Shown one piece after another: positions 9,802-17,896 of a stretch of 64,000 bases of DNA; within the stretch, counting starts at the first letter, position 1, and every line of letters starts with the position of its first letter. The stretch is taken from contig JADJRD010000003.1 of the NCBI GenBank assembly GCA_016712405.1, positions 114,501-178,500 on the forward strand. Reading direction: 5' to 3'. Position numbers and translations under genes: made by a program. Below the pieces are notes generated by a model that did not search any database, was not told where the DNA came from, and saw only the letters and a list, made by a program, of their open reading frames with translations. The DNA comes from Cellvibrio sp. GTDB taxonomy: Bacteria > Pseudomonadota > Gammaproteobacteria > Pseudomonadales > Cellvibrionaceae.

Positions 9802-10445
9802 GCGCGTTGCTTAGCAGTCTGTATCTATTCAGTCCTTTATCTTTTGCGCAGGACGATACAGACACATCCCAAAAAGATAACGAAGAACTGGATAAAATTA
9901 TTACGCCGGATATCGAACGTCGTCGCATAAAAGAAGATCATTTGGATTCTGAAAATTTTGAAATCGGCGTCTATAGCGGCACCTTAAGTGTGGAAGATTT
10001 TGGAACCAATACCGTTGCCGGTGTGACAATTGCTTACCATATCACTGAAGATTTTTTTGCAGAGATTGACTATGGTCTGACCAAAACAGAAGAAACCAGT
10101 TACGAATTGTTGAGTGGTGGCGTTGAGCTTTTGACAGACGATCAGCGTGACTTGAGTTATTACAATGCATCGCTAGGGATTAATTTTTTACCTGGGCAAA
10201 TCTATTTGTGGGATAGATGGGCATTCAATACCAATTTCTATTTAATTGGTGGTGTGGGCAACACGACCTTTGCTGAGAAAAAATATTTCACCTACAGTTA
10301 CGGTGGTGGTATGCGTTTTTATACAACCGATTGGTTGTCTATCGATTTTTCGCTACGCGATCACAGTTTTGAGCATGAATTATTTGGGTTGCCGAAAAAG
10401 ATTCATAACATAGAAGGGCGTTTCGGTTTGGCATTGTTTTTTTAA
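9771..10445 (+). CDS. Outer-membrane beta-barrel domain protein
   Basis: 224 residues with a signal peptide (VVLSALLSSLYLFSPLSFAQ). The mature part begins with an acidic, charged segment (DTDTSQKDNEELDKII), then alternating strands and a terminal motif GRFGLALFF that fits an outer-membrane barrel signature. The start lies inside the end of the preceding barrel gene (31-base overlap in another frame), and the two proteins have similar barrel-type C-termini, which suggests paired or hetero-oligomeric barrels. No catalytic motif was seen. The family resembles the outer-membrane beta-barrel domain proteins annotated in marine gammaproteobacteria; exact role unknown. Confidence 0.55.
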   Translation: MESRIKRVVLSALLSSLYLFSPLSFAQDDTDTSQKDNEELDKIITPDIERRRIKEDHLDSENFEIGVYSGTLSVEDFGTNTVAGVTIAYHITEDFFAEIDYGLTKTEETSYELLSGGVELLTDDQRDLSYYNASLGINFLPGQIYLWDRWAFNTNFYLIGGVGNTTFAEKKYFTYSYGGGMRFYTTDWLSIDFSLRDHSFEHELFGLPKKIHNIEGRFGLALFF

Positions 10446-10459
10446 TTGAGGATTGAATT

Positions 10460-10957
10460 ATGTTATCTGCATTAAAGAAAAGTATTGCTCTAGTCTGTGT
10501 TGCACTGGGGTTGTTAAGCTGTAACCTGAGTGTGATTGCTGATGAAGCACCGGATTTTACCCTTCCGAGTAACTCAGGTGAAAATCTACGTCTTGCTGAA
10601 TTGCGGGGCAGTGTAGTGATGTTAAATTTTTGGGCATCTTGGTGCGGCCCCTGCCGTCAGGAAATGCCTTTGTTGGATGCCATGTCACAACGTTATTCCG
10701 CCGCTGGATTTGTGTTGTTAGGTATTGATGTGGAAGAAGATAACACTGACGCAAAAAAAATCGTTAAAGATTTAAAAATTTCCTATCCCATTTTGTTTGA
10801 TACCGAAAATAAAGTCAGCAAACTCTATTCTGTTGAGACAATGCCAACGACAGTAATGGTCGATAAAAAAGGAAAAATACGTTTTATTAATCATGGCTAC
10901 AAAGCGGGTGATGAAAATAAATATCGCGATCAAATTAGGGAGTTGATCAAAGAATGA
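10460..10957 (+). CDS. TlpA/ResA-like thioredoxin, exported
   Basis: A 165-residue thioredoxin-fold protein with an N-terminal signal segment (a Cys at 21 could be lipidated, but the box is imperfect). It has the active site WCGPC at 61-65 after VVMLNFWAS, and a cis-proline segment (VETMPTTVMVD). This is the TlpA/ResA/CcmG-like peroxiredoxin-thioredoxin pattern used outside the cytoplasm to reduce disulfides, including apocytochrome CXXCH cysteines. Its position between CXXCH proteins and a Cys-rich DUF4266 lipoprotein fits a thiol-handling role for those partners, which is inference. It overlaps the next gene by 4 bases (ATGA). ATTGAGGATTGAATT before the start contains a GAGG ribosome site. 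Confidence 0.8.
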   Translation: MLSALKKSIALVCVALGLLSCNLSVIADEAPDFTLPSNSGENLRLAELRGSVVMLNFWASWCGPCRQEMPLLDAMSQRYSAAGFVLLGIDVEEDNTDAKKIVKDLKISYPILFDTENKVSKLYSVETMPTTVMVDKKGKIRFINHGYKAGDENKYRDQIRELIKE

Positions 10958-11178
10958 AGATAATGCGATTTGTCACTTTGTTATTGCTCTGCCTGGTGAC
11001 TACGGCTTGTAGTATAAAGCCTTGGGTTAAGCCTTATGAGCGTCAAAATATTGCAGATAAAGTGATGAGTTTTGAGCGTGATCCTGTGGCCAACTCTTAT
11101 TTGCATCACGTTTATGATGCGCGTGAATCTGCACGTGGTGGCGACGGCGCTTCTGGAGGCGGTTGTGGTTGTAATTAA
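10954..11178 (+). CDS. DUF4266 small lipoprotein with Gly-Cys tail
   Basis: 74 residues: a lipoprotein signal (LLLLCLVTTACS, lipid Cys at 19), then KPWVKPYERQNIADKVMSFERDP and a His/Tyr segment typical of DUF4266, ending in GGGCGCN. The tail holds two cysteines in a glycine-rich context and could bind metal, carry a cofactor or form disulfides. The gene overlaps the TlpA-like gene by 4 bases and precedes a DUF3570 gene. TlpA-DUF4266-DUF3570 is a recurring neighbourhood, often with an ApbE flavin transferase; no ApbE gene is present in this window. Confidence 0.8.
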   Translation: MKIMRFVTLLLLCLVTTACSIKPWVKPYERQNIADKVMSFERDPVANSYLHHVYDARESARGGDGASGGGCGCN

Positions 11179-11192
11179 TAGAAAATTTTTTA

Positions 11193-11276
11193 AAAGACCC
11201 CACCCCAACCCTCCCCTTCCCAGGGGAGGGAGTTAGCTCCTCCCCCTGGCAAGGGGGAGGTTGGGAGGGGGTCTTT
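11193..11276. repeat. GC-rich palindromic repeat (family A)
   Basis: An 84-base imperfect palindrome whose ends are AAAGACCCC and GGGGTCTTT, with inner pyrimidine-rich and purine-rich arms (CCTCCCCTT, CAAGGGGGAGG). Related arms occur at 13101, 22598, 45044 and 55071. It fills most of the gap between the DUF4266 and DUF3570 genes, and its last bases contribute the ribosome-site-like GGGAGGGGG and part of the presumed TTG start of the DUF3570 gene. Confidence 0.75.
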
Positions 11277-12423
11277 GTTTGCCTTACTGTTAATATTTTT
11301 TTCTTTCCAATCCTTCGCTGCCGTCCTACCTGACGAACGCATTGATCTCATGTACCACGGCTACGATGGCGGCGGTGCACAAATTGATGGACCCTCGATT
11401 CTGATCAGAAAAAATCTCGGTTCGCATGTGTCGGTTTCTGGAAATTATTATGTGGACATGGTGTCTAGTGCCTCGATAGATGTCGAGGCCACTGCAAGTC
11501 GATACGAAGAGGAAAGAAAAGAGCAGGGATTTACTGCGCAATATATGGTGGATCGTTCAACTATAAATCTAGGTTACACACACAGTAAAGAAAATGATTA
11601 TGAAGCGACAACCTATTCTTTAGGTGTTGAGCAAAGCTTTTTTGGTGATTTAACCACGCTGGGTTTTGGTTTTTCGTTTGGTGATGACATTGTGGGCCGA
11701 AATAATAATGGTGTGCCGGATCCCACCTTCAAAAAACCTATGCAGCGACATAAGTACAGTGTTAATGCCTCGCAAATTTTAACGAAAGATTTAATCGCTT
11801 CAATTAGCGTGGATAGCGCTACTGATGAGTGTATGGATCTTTTGGATACCGACACCTGCTTAAATAATCCTTATCGACAAGTTCGACATTTAGGGGGGGA
11901 CTTGGCGGATCCAGAGCGATATCCGCATACTCGCACCAGTGATGCAGCGGGTGTTCGTTTGATGTATCACTTGCCTTGGCGGGCGTCGATCAGGTTTGAT
12001 GCAAGAACTTTTGCGGATAGCTGGGGCATAGAAGCAAACAACTATGAGTTACGCTATATACACAGTTATCAAGATGATTGGGGGTTTGAAGGAGAGGTCA
12101 GGGTTTACGAACAAACTGAAGCTAATTTTTACAGCGATTTATTTCCTTTTGAGAATGCACAAAATTATTTGGCGCGCGATAAAGAATTAAGCCCATTTAG
12201 TTCAATTACCTTTGGTTTGGGTGTGACATATGAGCTACCCAAAGGGTTGATTCCCTATATCGAAAAATCTACTGTCAATTTTTATTGGGATCATTTCGAT
12301 ATTGCCTATGATGATTTCCGTGATGCGCGACAGTCCAAATCAGGTGATTTTTCGGTCGGCAACGAACCTTTCTATGAATTACAAGCTGATGTGATCAGAT
12401 TGTATTTTTCAATTTGGTATTGA
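11275..12423 (+). CDS. DUF3570 outer-membrane protein
   Basis: 382 residues. A short hydrophobic leader (FALLLIFFSFQSFAA) is followed by LPDERIDLMYHGYDGGG, SVSGNYYVDMVSSAS and ASRYEEERKE, features I associate with DUF3570, a predicted outer-membrane barrel family. No ATG is available: the frame is open back to a stop at 11191, entirely through the palindromic repeat, and the first usable codon is TTG 11275, four bases after GGGAGGGGG. The leader also lacks the usual basic residues, so the repeat may have replaced the original 5' end. Together with the TlpA-like and DUF4266 genes it forms a recurrent trio of unknown function. A G7 tract at 11893-11899 lies inside the frame without breaking it. 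Confidence 0.7.
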   Translation: MFALLLIFFSFQSFAAVLPDERIDLMYHGYDGGGAQIDGPSILIRKNLGSHVSVSGNYYVDMVSSASIDVEATASRYEEERKEQGFTAQYMVDRSTINLGYTHSKENDYEATTYSLGVEQSFFGDLTTLGFGFSFGDDIVGRNNNGVPDPTFKKPMQRHKYSVNASQILTKDLIASISVDSATDECMDLLDTDTCLNNPYRQVRHLGGDLADPERYPHTRTSDAAGVRLMYHLPWRASIRFDARTFADSWGIEANNYELRYIHSYQDDWGFEGEVRVYEQTEANFYSDLFPFENAQNYLARDKELSPFSSITFGLGVTYELPKGLIPYIEKSTVNFYWDHFDIAYDDFRDARQSKSGDFSVGNEPFYELQADVIRLYFSIWY

Positions 12424-12556
12424 TGAACAATATCCCATAAATCAAGGACGATTTTTAAATCTTAATAAGTGTAAGACTTCTTGCCTCTAACTCCCGCCAG
12501 TGATCCAATCCCTTCTCTGCACGTATTCTATTTTCAACAATCAACGAGGTTTTGAT

Positions 12557-13096
12557 ATGTTAAAACTATTAATCACTTTGGGGGCACTGACTATGTCAGC
12601 ATTAACTCTGGGCTGTCCGGAATATTTGCAAGGGGAATACCGCAAATTACACTCAAAACAAAATATCGATTTATGCGAAATTACAAAAGGTAAGGTAGTG
12701 TTAGCTGTTAATACCGCGAGTCACTGTGGATTCACCTCACAATTTAAAGAGCTGGAAGCCTTGCATCAGCAATACAAAGAAAAAGGATTGGTTATTGTCG
12801 GCTTTGCCAGCGACGATTTTAAGCAAGAAGACGCTGACGAAGAAAAGGCGGCAGAAATTTGTTATGTTAATTTCGGTGTGACGTTTACCATGTTTTCACC
12901 GACGCATGTAAAAGGAAAAGAAGCCAACAACTTATTTAAACAGCTTGCAAAAGATTCGACTGAACCTAAATGGAATTTCAACAAATATTTGTTGGATCAA
13001 AACGGAAAATTTGTTAAGCATTTTGGCAGTATGACCAAACCGGATTCGAAAAAAATAACGCAAGAAATTGATAAATTGTTGGTGGCGAAAGAGTAA
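12557..13096 (+). CDS. Glutathione peroxidase-family protein, exported
   Basis: I choose ATG 12557 (ACGAGG ribosome site) rather than the earlier in-frame ATG at 12500, giving 179 residues with a hydrophobic leader. The glutathione peroxidase signature is present as NTASHCGFT, with the redox cysteine at about 57, followed by the LHQQYKEKGLVIVGF segment and a later WNFNKY that supplies the active-site Trp/Asn. The family reduces peroxides using thioredoxin or glutathione; a Cys rather than selenocysteine enzyme is expected here. A periplasmic or membrane-anchored location is inferred from the leader. It lies between repeats and is probably monocistronic. Confidence 0.85.
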   Translation: MLKLLITLGALTMSALTLGCPEYLQGEYRKLHSKQNIDLCEITKGKVVLAVNTASHCGFTSQFKELEALHQQYKEKGLVIVGFASDDFKQEDADEEKAAEICYVNFGVTFTMFSPTHVKGKEANNLFKQLAKDSTEPKWNFNKYLLDQNGKFVKHFGSMTKPDSKKITQEIDKLLVAKE

Positions 13097-13100
13097 AAAA

Positions 13101-13176
13101 CCTACCCTAGTCCTCCCCTTCGTAAGCGGAGGGGATTTGTTCCTCCCCCTTGCGAATGGGGAGGCTAGGATGGGGT
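13101..13176. repeat. GC-rich palindromic repeat (family A), between converging genes
   Basis: An imperfect palindrome running from CCTACCCTAGTCCTCCCCTT to AATGGGGAGGCTAGGATGGGG with an internal stem CCTCCCC/GGGGAGG. It lies between the glutathione peroxidase gene and the leftward tauE-like gene, and could work as a bidirectional terminator. Its right arm contains the TAG stop codon of the tauE-like gene. Confidence 0.7.
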
Positions 13177-13973
13177 GAAAACCACTTTCATCAACATCTG
13201 TACTGACAAAAACAATAAAAAAATCGCAAAATATTTTTTCAATTTTTCTGTTGGCAATTTATGCGCGAGTTTAGCACCCAATGGCGCGGTTAATACACTG
13301 CCCGCAGCAAGTGATAAGACCGCAGGCCAGACTACATAACCAAGTGTGATATTGCCTAAATCACTGGTTGCATGAATGGCATAACCAGTAGCACCCGTAA
13401 TCGCAATGGGTAAACCAGCTGCTGCTGAAGTGGCTATAGCGTTTCGCAAATGAACATTACACCAAAGTAAAAATGGCACTGTCATGGTGCCACCGCCAAT
13501 TGCTACCAGGGCGGAAATACAACCTATGCCGCCGCCAGTTAATGCAATCACGGAGGAAGAGGGCAATTGGCGTGATGCTTTAGGCATGTTGTTATCCCAC
13601 ATTTTTTGGCAACTATCGCCATAAAAATCGAGAAAAAAATCGCCAGAACAAATGTCGATAAATAACTGGCGATAGCCGCACCAGCAAAAGTGCCGATTAA
13701 TAATCCCGGTGACAACTTGAAAACAATTGGCCACAAAATAGCATAATGCCGTTGATGACTAATGATGCTGGCGACAGCCGTAGGAATAATAGCGGCCATA
13801 GATGTGCCCAACGCATAGTGCAATAAATGTTGCTCGGGAAATTGCAGCCAAGCGAAACACAGTGCTAGCAAAGGCACCATGATGCCACCGCCACCTATGC
13901 CAAACAGCCCTGCGCAAAATCCGGTAAAAATTCCGGTTAAACACAAAAAAATAATACTGGTTAAATCAAACAT
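13165..13973 (-). pseudogene. TauE/SafE-family membrane transporter, frameshifted
   Basis: Two overlapping frames encode the halves of one sulfite exporter TauE/SafE (DUF81) protein. The first (from 13973) has the hallmark GFCAGLFGIGGGGIMVPLL; the second has GCISALVAIGGGTMTVPFLL and a hydrophobic C-terminus. They meet at an A6 run on the coding strand (13602-13607): one extra A gives K-M-W-D-N-N-M and a continuous 269-residue protein, the usual family length. The break is therefore a one-base loss, real or an assembly artefact. The family exports small organic or inorganic anions; substrate unknown. Its start overlaps gloB by 8 bases, suggesting an operon with gloB and the carbonic-anhydrase-like gene. 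Confidence 0.8.
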
Positions 13974-14772
13974 AAATATTTTTCCAAAGGCGCATCACCG
14001 CAAAATAATATTCATCCTCAGTGTTGAGCTGAAACTTCTTAAGTGCATCTGCTATGTGATGGTGTCCGGCCATCTCATCCAGTTTTTGGCGAATGCCGGG
14101 TAAATGGCTGCGAAGAAAAGGATTGGTCGCTAATTCCAATTCCAGATAAGTTGGAATTGTCGCTTGGAATTTCGCGCGCAACTCTTTTACCTGATGCCTG
14201 CGTTGTTGCAGGGCGTGATTGTCAGGTTCCAAATGCAAGGCAAATCCTAAATTGGCTTCTGTGTATTCATGCGCGCAAAAAATTTTCGTGTCTTGCGGCA
14301 AACTGGCGATCCACTGCAATGAATGAAATAAATCTGCCGCTTCACCCTCCATTACGCGGCCGCAACCAGCAGAAAATAAAATATCGCCGCAAAATAAATG
14401 TCGCTGGGTTGGATTCCAAAAAATCACATGGCTATTGGTGTGACCGGGACAATGCACAACTGAAAATTGATGCGATTGCCAACTCACACTATCACCTTGT
14501 TTCAGATAGTGATCAATCCCCGAAATTCGATCATCATTGGGACCATACACGGGCCGCTTATATTGCTGAGCCAAATCGGTAATGCCGCCAATATGATCTT
14601 GATGATGATGCGTAATCCAAACAGCATTCAGTGTTAGTTGATTTTTTTTCAGCATCTCAATACAGGGAGTTGCATCACCCGGATCAATCAACAGTGCATT
14701 ATTATCCTGATGCAAACACCAAAAATAATTATCTTTCAGTGCAGGTATGGCAGTGACTTGATAATTGGACAT
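13966..14772 (-). CDS. gloB: Hydroxyacylglutathione hydrolase (glyoxalase II)
   Basis: 268 residues of the metallo-beta-lactamase fold. It hydrolyses S-lactoylglutathione to lactate and glutathione, the second step of methylglyoxal detoxification in the cytoplasm. The dinuclear metal ligands are visible: THHHQDH (His55, His57, Asp59, His60), CPGHT (His111), CGD (Asp130) and AHEYT (His168). Length and the C-terminal helical domain match glyoxalase II. Start and stop interlock with neighbours: the ATG shares one base with the upstream gene's stop, and the end overlaps the tauE-like gene by 8 bases. Confidence 0.93.
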   Translation of the reverse strand: MSNYQVTAIPALKDNYFWCLHQDNNALLIDPGDATPCIEMLKKNQLTLNAVWITHHHQDHIGGITDLAQQYKRPVYGPNDDRISGIDHYLKQGDSVSWQSHQFSVVHCPGHTNSHVIFWNPTQRHLFCGDILFSAGCGRVMEGEAADLFHSLQWIASLPQDTKIFCAHEYTEANLGFALHLEPDNHALQQRRHQVKELRAKFQATIPTYLELELATNPFLRSHLPGIRQKLDEMAGHHHIADALKKFQLNTEDEYYFAVMRLWKNIYV

Positions 14773-15299
14773 TAGAGGTAGGTGTTTTTTAATTTGACAT
14801 AATTATTCGCTGAATAAGTGAAAAACGTTTTTTCAGATTCTTTCAGCGGTCTGATTTGTTTTACTGGCGACCCCATATATAAAAATCCCGATTCAAGGTG
14901 TTTTCCGGGCGGCACTACAGAACCGGCGCCTATAACCACCTCATCTTCCACCACTGCACCATCCAACACTGTTGAGCCTATGCCAACCAATACGCGATTA
15001 CCTATAGTGCATCCGTGTAAACAAACTGAATGACCGACAGTGACATCATCGCCAATAATTAAAGGATGACCCTGGGTGTTGTAATCACTGGCGTGAGTGA
15101 TGTGCAGAACGGATCCATCTTGAATGCTGCTACGTTCACCGATGCGGATAAAATGCATGTCACCGCGTATCACTGTGCAAGGCCAAACAGATGAATCGTT
15201 TCCGATTTCTACGTCGCCAATAACCACTGCGGATTCATCGACAAAAACACCAGCGGCAATAAGCGGTGTTTTACCTTGGTAATTGCGAATAGATGCCAT
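14772..15299 (-). CDS. Gamma-carbonic anhydrase family protein (YrdA/PaaY type)
   Basis: 175 residues with a left-handed beta-helix of hexapeptide repeats (VIGDVEIGNDSSVWPCTVIRG, VVIGAGSVVPPGKH) and the metal-binding His positions in SVLHITHASD and VGHSVCLHGC. These features define the gamma-class carbonic anhydrase-like family (YrdA, CaiE, PaaY). Whether this one hydrates CO2 or acts as a thioesterase-like or unknown metalloprotein cannot be read from sequence. Its stop codon overlaps the gloB start by one base (TAATG), so translational coupling is likely. It diverges from prlC. Confidence 0.85.
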   Translation of the reverse strand: MASIRNYQGKTPLIAAGVFVDESAVVIGDVEIGNDSSVWPCTVIRGDMHFIRIGERSSIQDGSVLHITHASDYNTQGHPLIIGDDVTVGHSVCLHGCTIGNRVLVGIGSTVLDGAVVEDEVVIGAGSVVPPGKHLESGFLYMGSPVKQIRPLKESEKTFFTYSANNYVKLKNTYL

Positions 15300-15393
15300 A
15301 GATTTTCCTCATTGTTTGAGTGCGAAAAATTCGGTGTCTGAAAAAAAGTGTATGATACGCCAAAAATTTATTTCTGTACCGACTGAGGTTGTT

Positions 15394-17447
15394 ATGTCCA
15401 ATCCCTTGTTAGAACAACATGAATTACCCCCATTTTCTGCAATTGAAGTTCAGCATATAGAACCTGCGATTAACCAGTTAATTGATCAAGGTCGAGAATT
15501 GTTGAAAGAGTTGATTCCCAATCTTAAAAATATCCGATGGCAAAGTCTTATTGTTCCTTTGGAAGAGCAGGGTGATAAATTGGATAAAGCTTGGGCACCC
15601 ATCAGTCATTTGCATTCAGTTGCCGATTCAGATCAGCTGCGCAAAGCCTATACAGAGTGCATTGCCAAATTAACCGAGTATTCAACAGAGTTCAGTCAAC
15701 ATGTTGAGTTGTACCAAGCCTATTTGGCGCTATCGCGCAGTGAAGAATATTCACAATTACAACAAGCGCAACAACAATCCATTCGCAATGCGATTCGCGA
15801 TTTTCAATTGGGTGGAGTAGGCCTTGAAGGCGCAGCCAAACAACGTTATGCCGATATTCAACAGCGCTTGTCAGAATTGGCTACAAAATTTGCTAATAAT
15901 GTATTGGATGCTACTCAAGCCTGGTACAAACATTTTACTGACGCATCCGCATTACAAGGTTTACCTGAATCTGCTTTAGCACAAGCTGCACAGGCGGCTA
16001 AACAAAAAATCTTGATGGTTATGTGATTACTTTAGATTTCCCTTCTTATTTTGCGGTGATTATGTACGCGGATAATCGCGTTCTGCGTGAAGAAATTTAT
16101 CGCGCTTATGTCACACGCGCATCCGCTGAAGGCAAAAAAGCGGATGGTTCTTTGGCATCTGAATGGGATAATTCCCCTTTAATCGAAGAAACTCTGGCAC
16201 TGCGACATGAATTGGCAAAATTATTAGGCTTTAATAATTTTGCTGAGAAATCTTTGGCTGCAAAAATGGCAGAATCCACTCACCAGGTGTTGGATTTTTT
16301 GACCAATCTGGTAAAAAAATCCAAACCTTTTGCCGAAAAAGATTACGCCGAACTAACTCAATTTGCACGCGAGCTGGGTTGCACCGATTTTCAATCATGG
16401 GACGCCACCTATTACAGTGAGAAATTACGCATAGCCAAATACGATATATCACAAGAAATTCTGCGCCCCTATTTTCCGGCTGAAAAAGTGATTGTTGGAA
16501 TGTTTGCTGTGGTTGAGCGTTTGTTTGGCATCGGTATTGAACAGAAATTGAATTTTGATACTTATCACGCCGATGTTCGTTTTTACGAAATCAAACAACA
16601 GGGTAAAAAAGTTGCCAGTTTTTATCTGGATATGTTTGCGCGTGAAAATAAAAAGGGTGGCGCTTGGATGGCTGATTGTCGTGTGCGTCGCAAAACACCA
16701 AAGGGTTTGCAATTACCAGTAGCTTTTTTAACCTGTAATTTTACTCCGCCAGTCGGTGATAAACCTTCATTGCTCACACATGATGAAGTGACGACGCTGT
16801 TCCATGAATTCGGTCATGGTTTGCATCATATGTTGACGCAAATTGATGTAGCCTCCGTTAGTGGGATTAATGGAGTGGCTTGGGATGCGGTAGAGTTGCC
16901 CAGTCAGTTTATGGAAAACTGGTGTTGGGAGCCTGATGCCATTCCTTTAATCTCCGGTCACTATGAAACAGGCGAACCATTGCCTGATGAATTGCTGAAA
17001 AAAATGTTGGCAGCAAAAAATTTTCAATCCGGTATGCAGATGATTCGCCAACTGGAATTTTCGATTTTCGATTTCCGTTTGCATGCAGAATACGACCCGC
17101 AACATCCGAAATCCGCACAGGAAATATTGAAGAAGATTCGCACTGAAGTCTCAGTGATGATTCCACCGGCGTTCAATCGGTTTGAAAATAGCTTTAGTCA
17201 TATTTTTGCTGGGGGTTATGCTGCAGGTTATTACAGTTACAAATGGGCAGAGGTGTTATCCGCTGATGCTTATTCCCGTTTTGAAGAAGAAGGGATTTTC
17301 AATTCCGAAACTGGAAAACGTTTTCTCACCGAAATTTTGCAACAAGGTGGCAGCAAAGCTCCGATGGAGCTCTTTAAAAATTTCCGAGGCCGCGAACCGA
17401 AGATTGATGCGCTATTGCGTCATTCCGGAATTGTTGAGCAGGTTTAA
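15394..17447 (+). pseudogene. prlC: Oligopeptidase A, frameshifted
   Basis: An M3-family zinc metallopeptidase that degrades short peptides and cleaved signal peptides in the cytoplasm. The start at 15394 has GAGG upstream and opens SNPLLEQHELPPF. The first frame ends at 16026 after AAKQKILMVM; the second, open from before 16023, continues ITLDFPSYFAVIMYADNRVLREE and holds the HEFGH zinc motif and the downstream glutamate region. The A6 run at 16004-16009 is one base short: A7 would read AAKQKNLDGYVITLDFPSY, restoring 684 residues, very close to the E. coli enzyme. Real pseudogene or assembly undercount cannot be separated here. The gene stands alone, divergent from the gamma-carbonic anhydrase gene. 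Confidence 0.88.
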
Positions 17448-17503
17448 ATATGCCAAATTCATGTGTGATGTTGAGCGTTTGAAACTGCGATTGTATTTAT
17501 TGG

Positions 17504-17522
17504 TAGAGACCAATAGTCTCTA
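17504..17522. other. Inverted repeat downstream of prlC
   Basis: TAGAGAC-CAATA-GTCTCTA is a perfect 7-base-pair dyad with a 5-base centre. It has no T run on either strand, so it is more likely an operator-like site or a weak hairpin than a terminator. It lies about 70 bases before the small membrane-protein gene. Confidence 0.4.
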
Positions 17523-17588
17523 TAAAAGCAGATGCACACATTTGTCAGCGCCAATACTTTCACTCAAAATCGTTAAGCGCGTATCCAA

Positions 17589-17896
17589 GTGTCGTATCGA
17601 GCAGTGGATCAGACATTTTTTTTTCGCTCCCCACAAACCGAGTCGGTGCAACACTCCAGGTATTTTCAATTTTATTAGCAGCTCTGGTTTGTCTGGGTAA
17701 TCGATACAAAGATAATCGCGTATGGATGCTCATCATAATTGCGATAGTGATTTGGGCTCCACAAGATATTTATTTTTCGGCGATTAAAAATATTTGGATG
17801 AATGTATGGGTAGATCTGGCGGCGGTGATTTGTTTATTGCCACCCTTGGTATTTTTGATGAGGTGTGATTTAAACAATCCTGTGATTAAAAAATGA
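17589..17896 (+). pseudogene. Small membrane protein, broken at a T9 run
   Basis: From about 17621 one frame reads SLPTNRVGATLQVFSILLAA, then two further hydrophobic segments (WMLIIIAIVIWAPQDIYF and a stretch ending ICLLPPLVFLM) up to a TGA at 17894-17896 that overlaps the next gene's ATG (ATGA coupling). That frame has no start codon. If the T9 run at 17616-17624 were T10, the frame would begin at GTG 17589 (SYRAVDQTFFFSLPTN), giving about 102 residues with three membrane segments. The hydrophobic pattern and the coupled junction argue that it is a real gene. Family not recognised; a partner of the DCC oxidoreductase is likely from position only. Confidence 0.5.

Noticed and set aside
11893..11899. 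G7 tract in the DUF3570 gene as a phase-variation site
   Set aside because: The frame is intact and tracts of this length occur elsewhere in the window; there is no supporting context as there is for pilus genes.
13602..16009. Programmed -1 frameshifting at the A6 runs in the tauE-like gene and prlC
   Set aside because: The zero-frame codons do not form a good slippery heptamer with re-pairing in both sites, no downstream pseudoknot is evident, and these families are not known to use frameshifting. A missing base is simpler.
17182..17700. Long open frame overlapping the end of prlC on the plus strand
   Set aside because: It overlaps conserved prlC sequence out of frame and has no ribosome site or recognisable motif; only the separate frame from 17589 onward looks coding.
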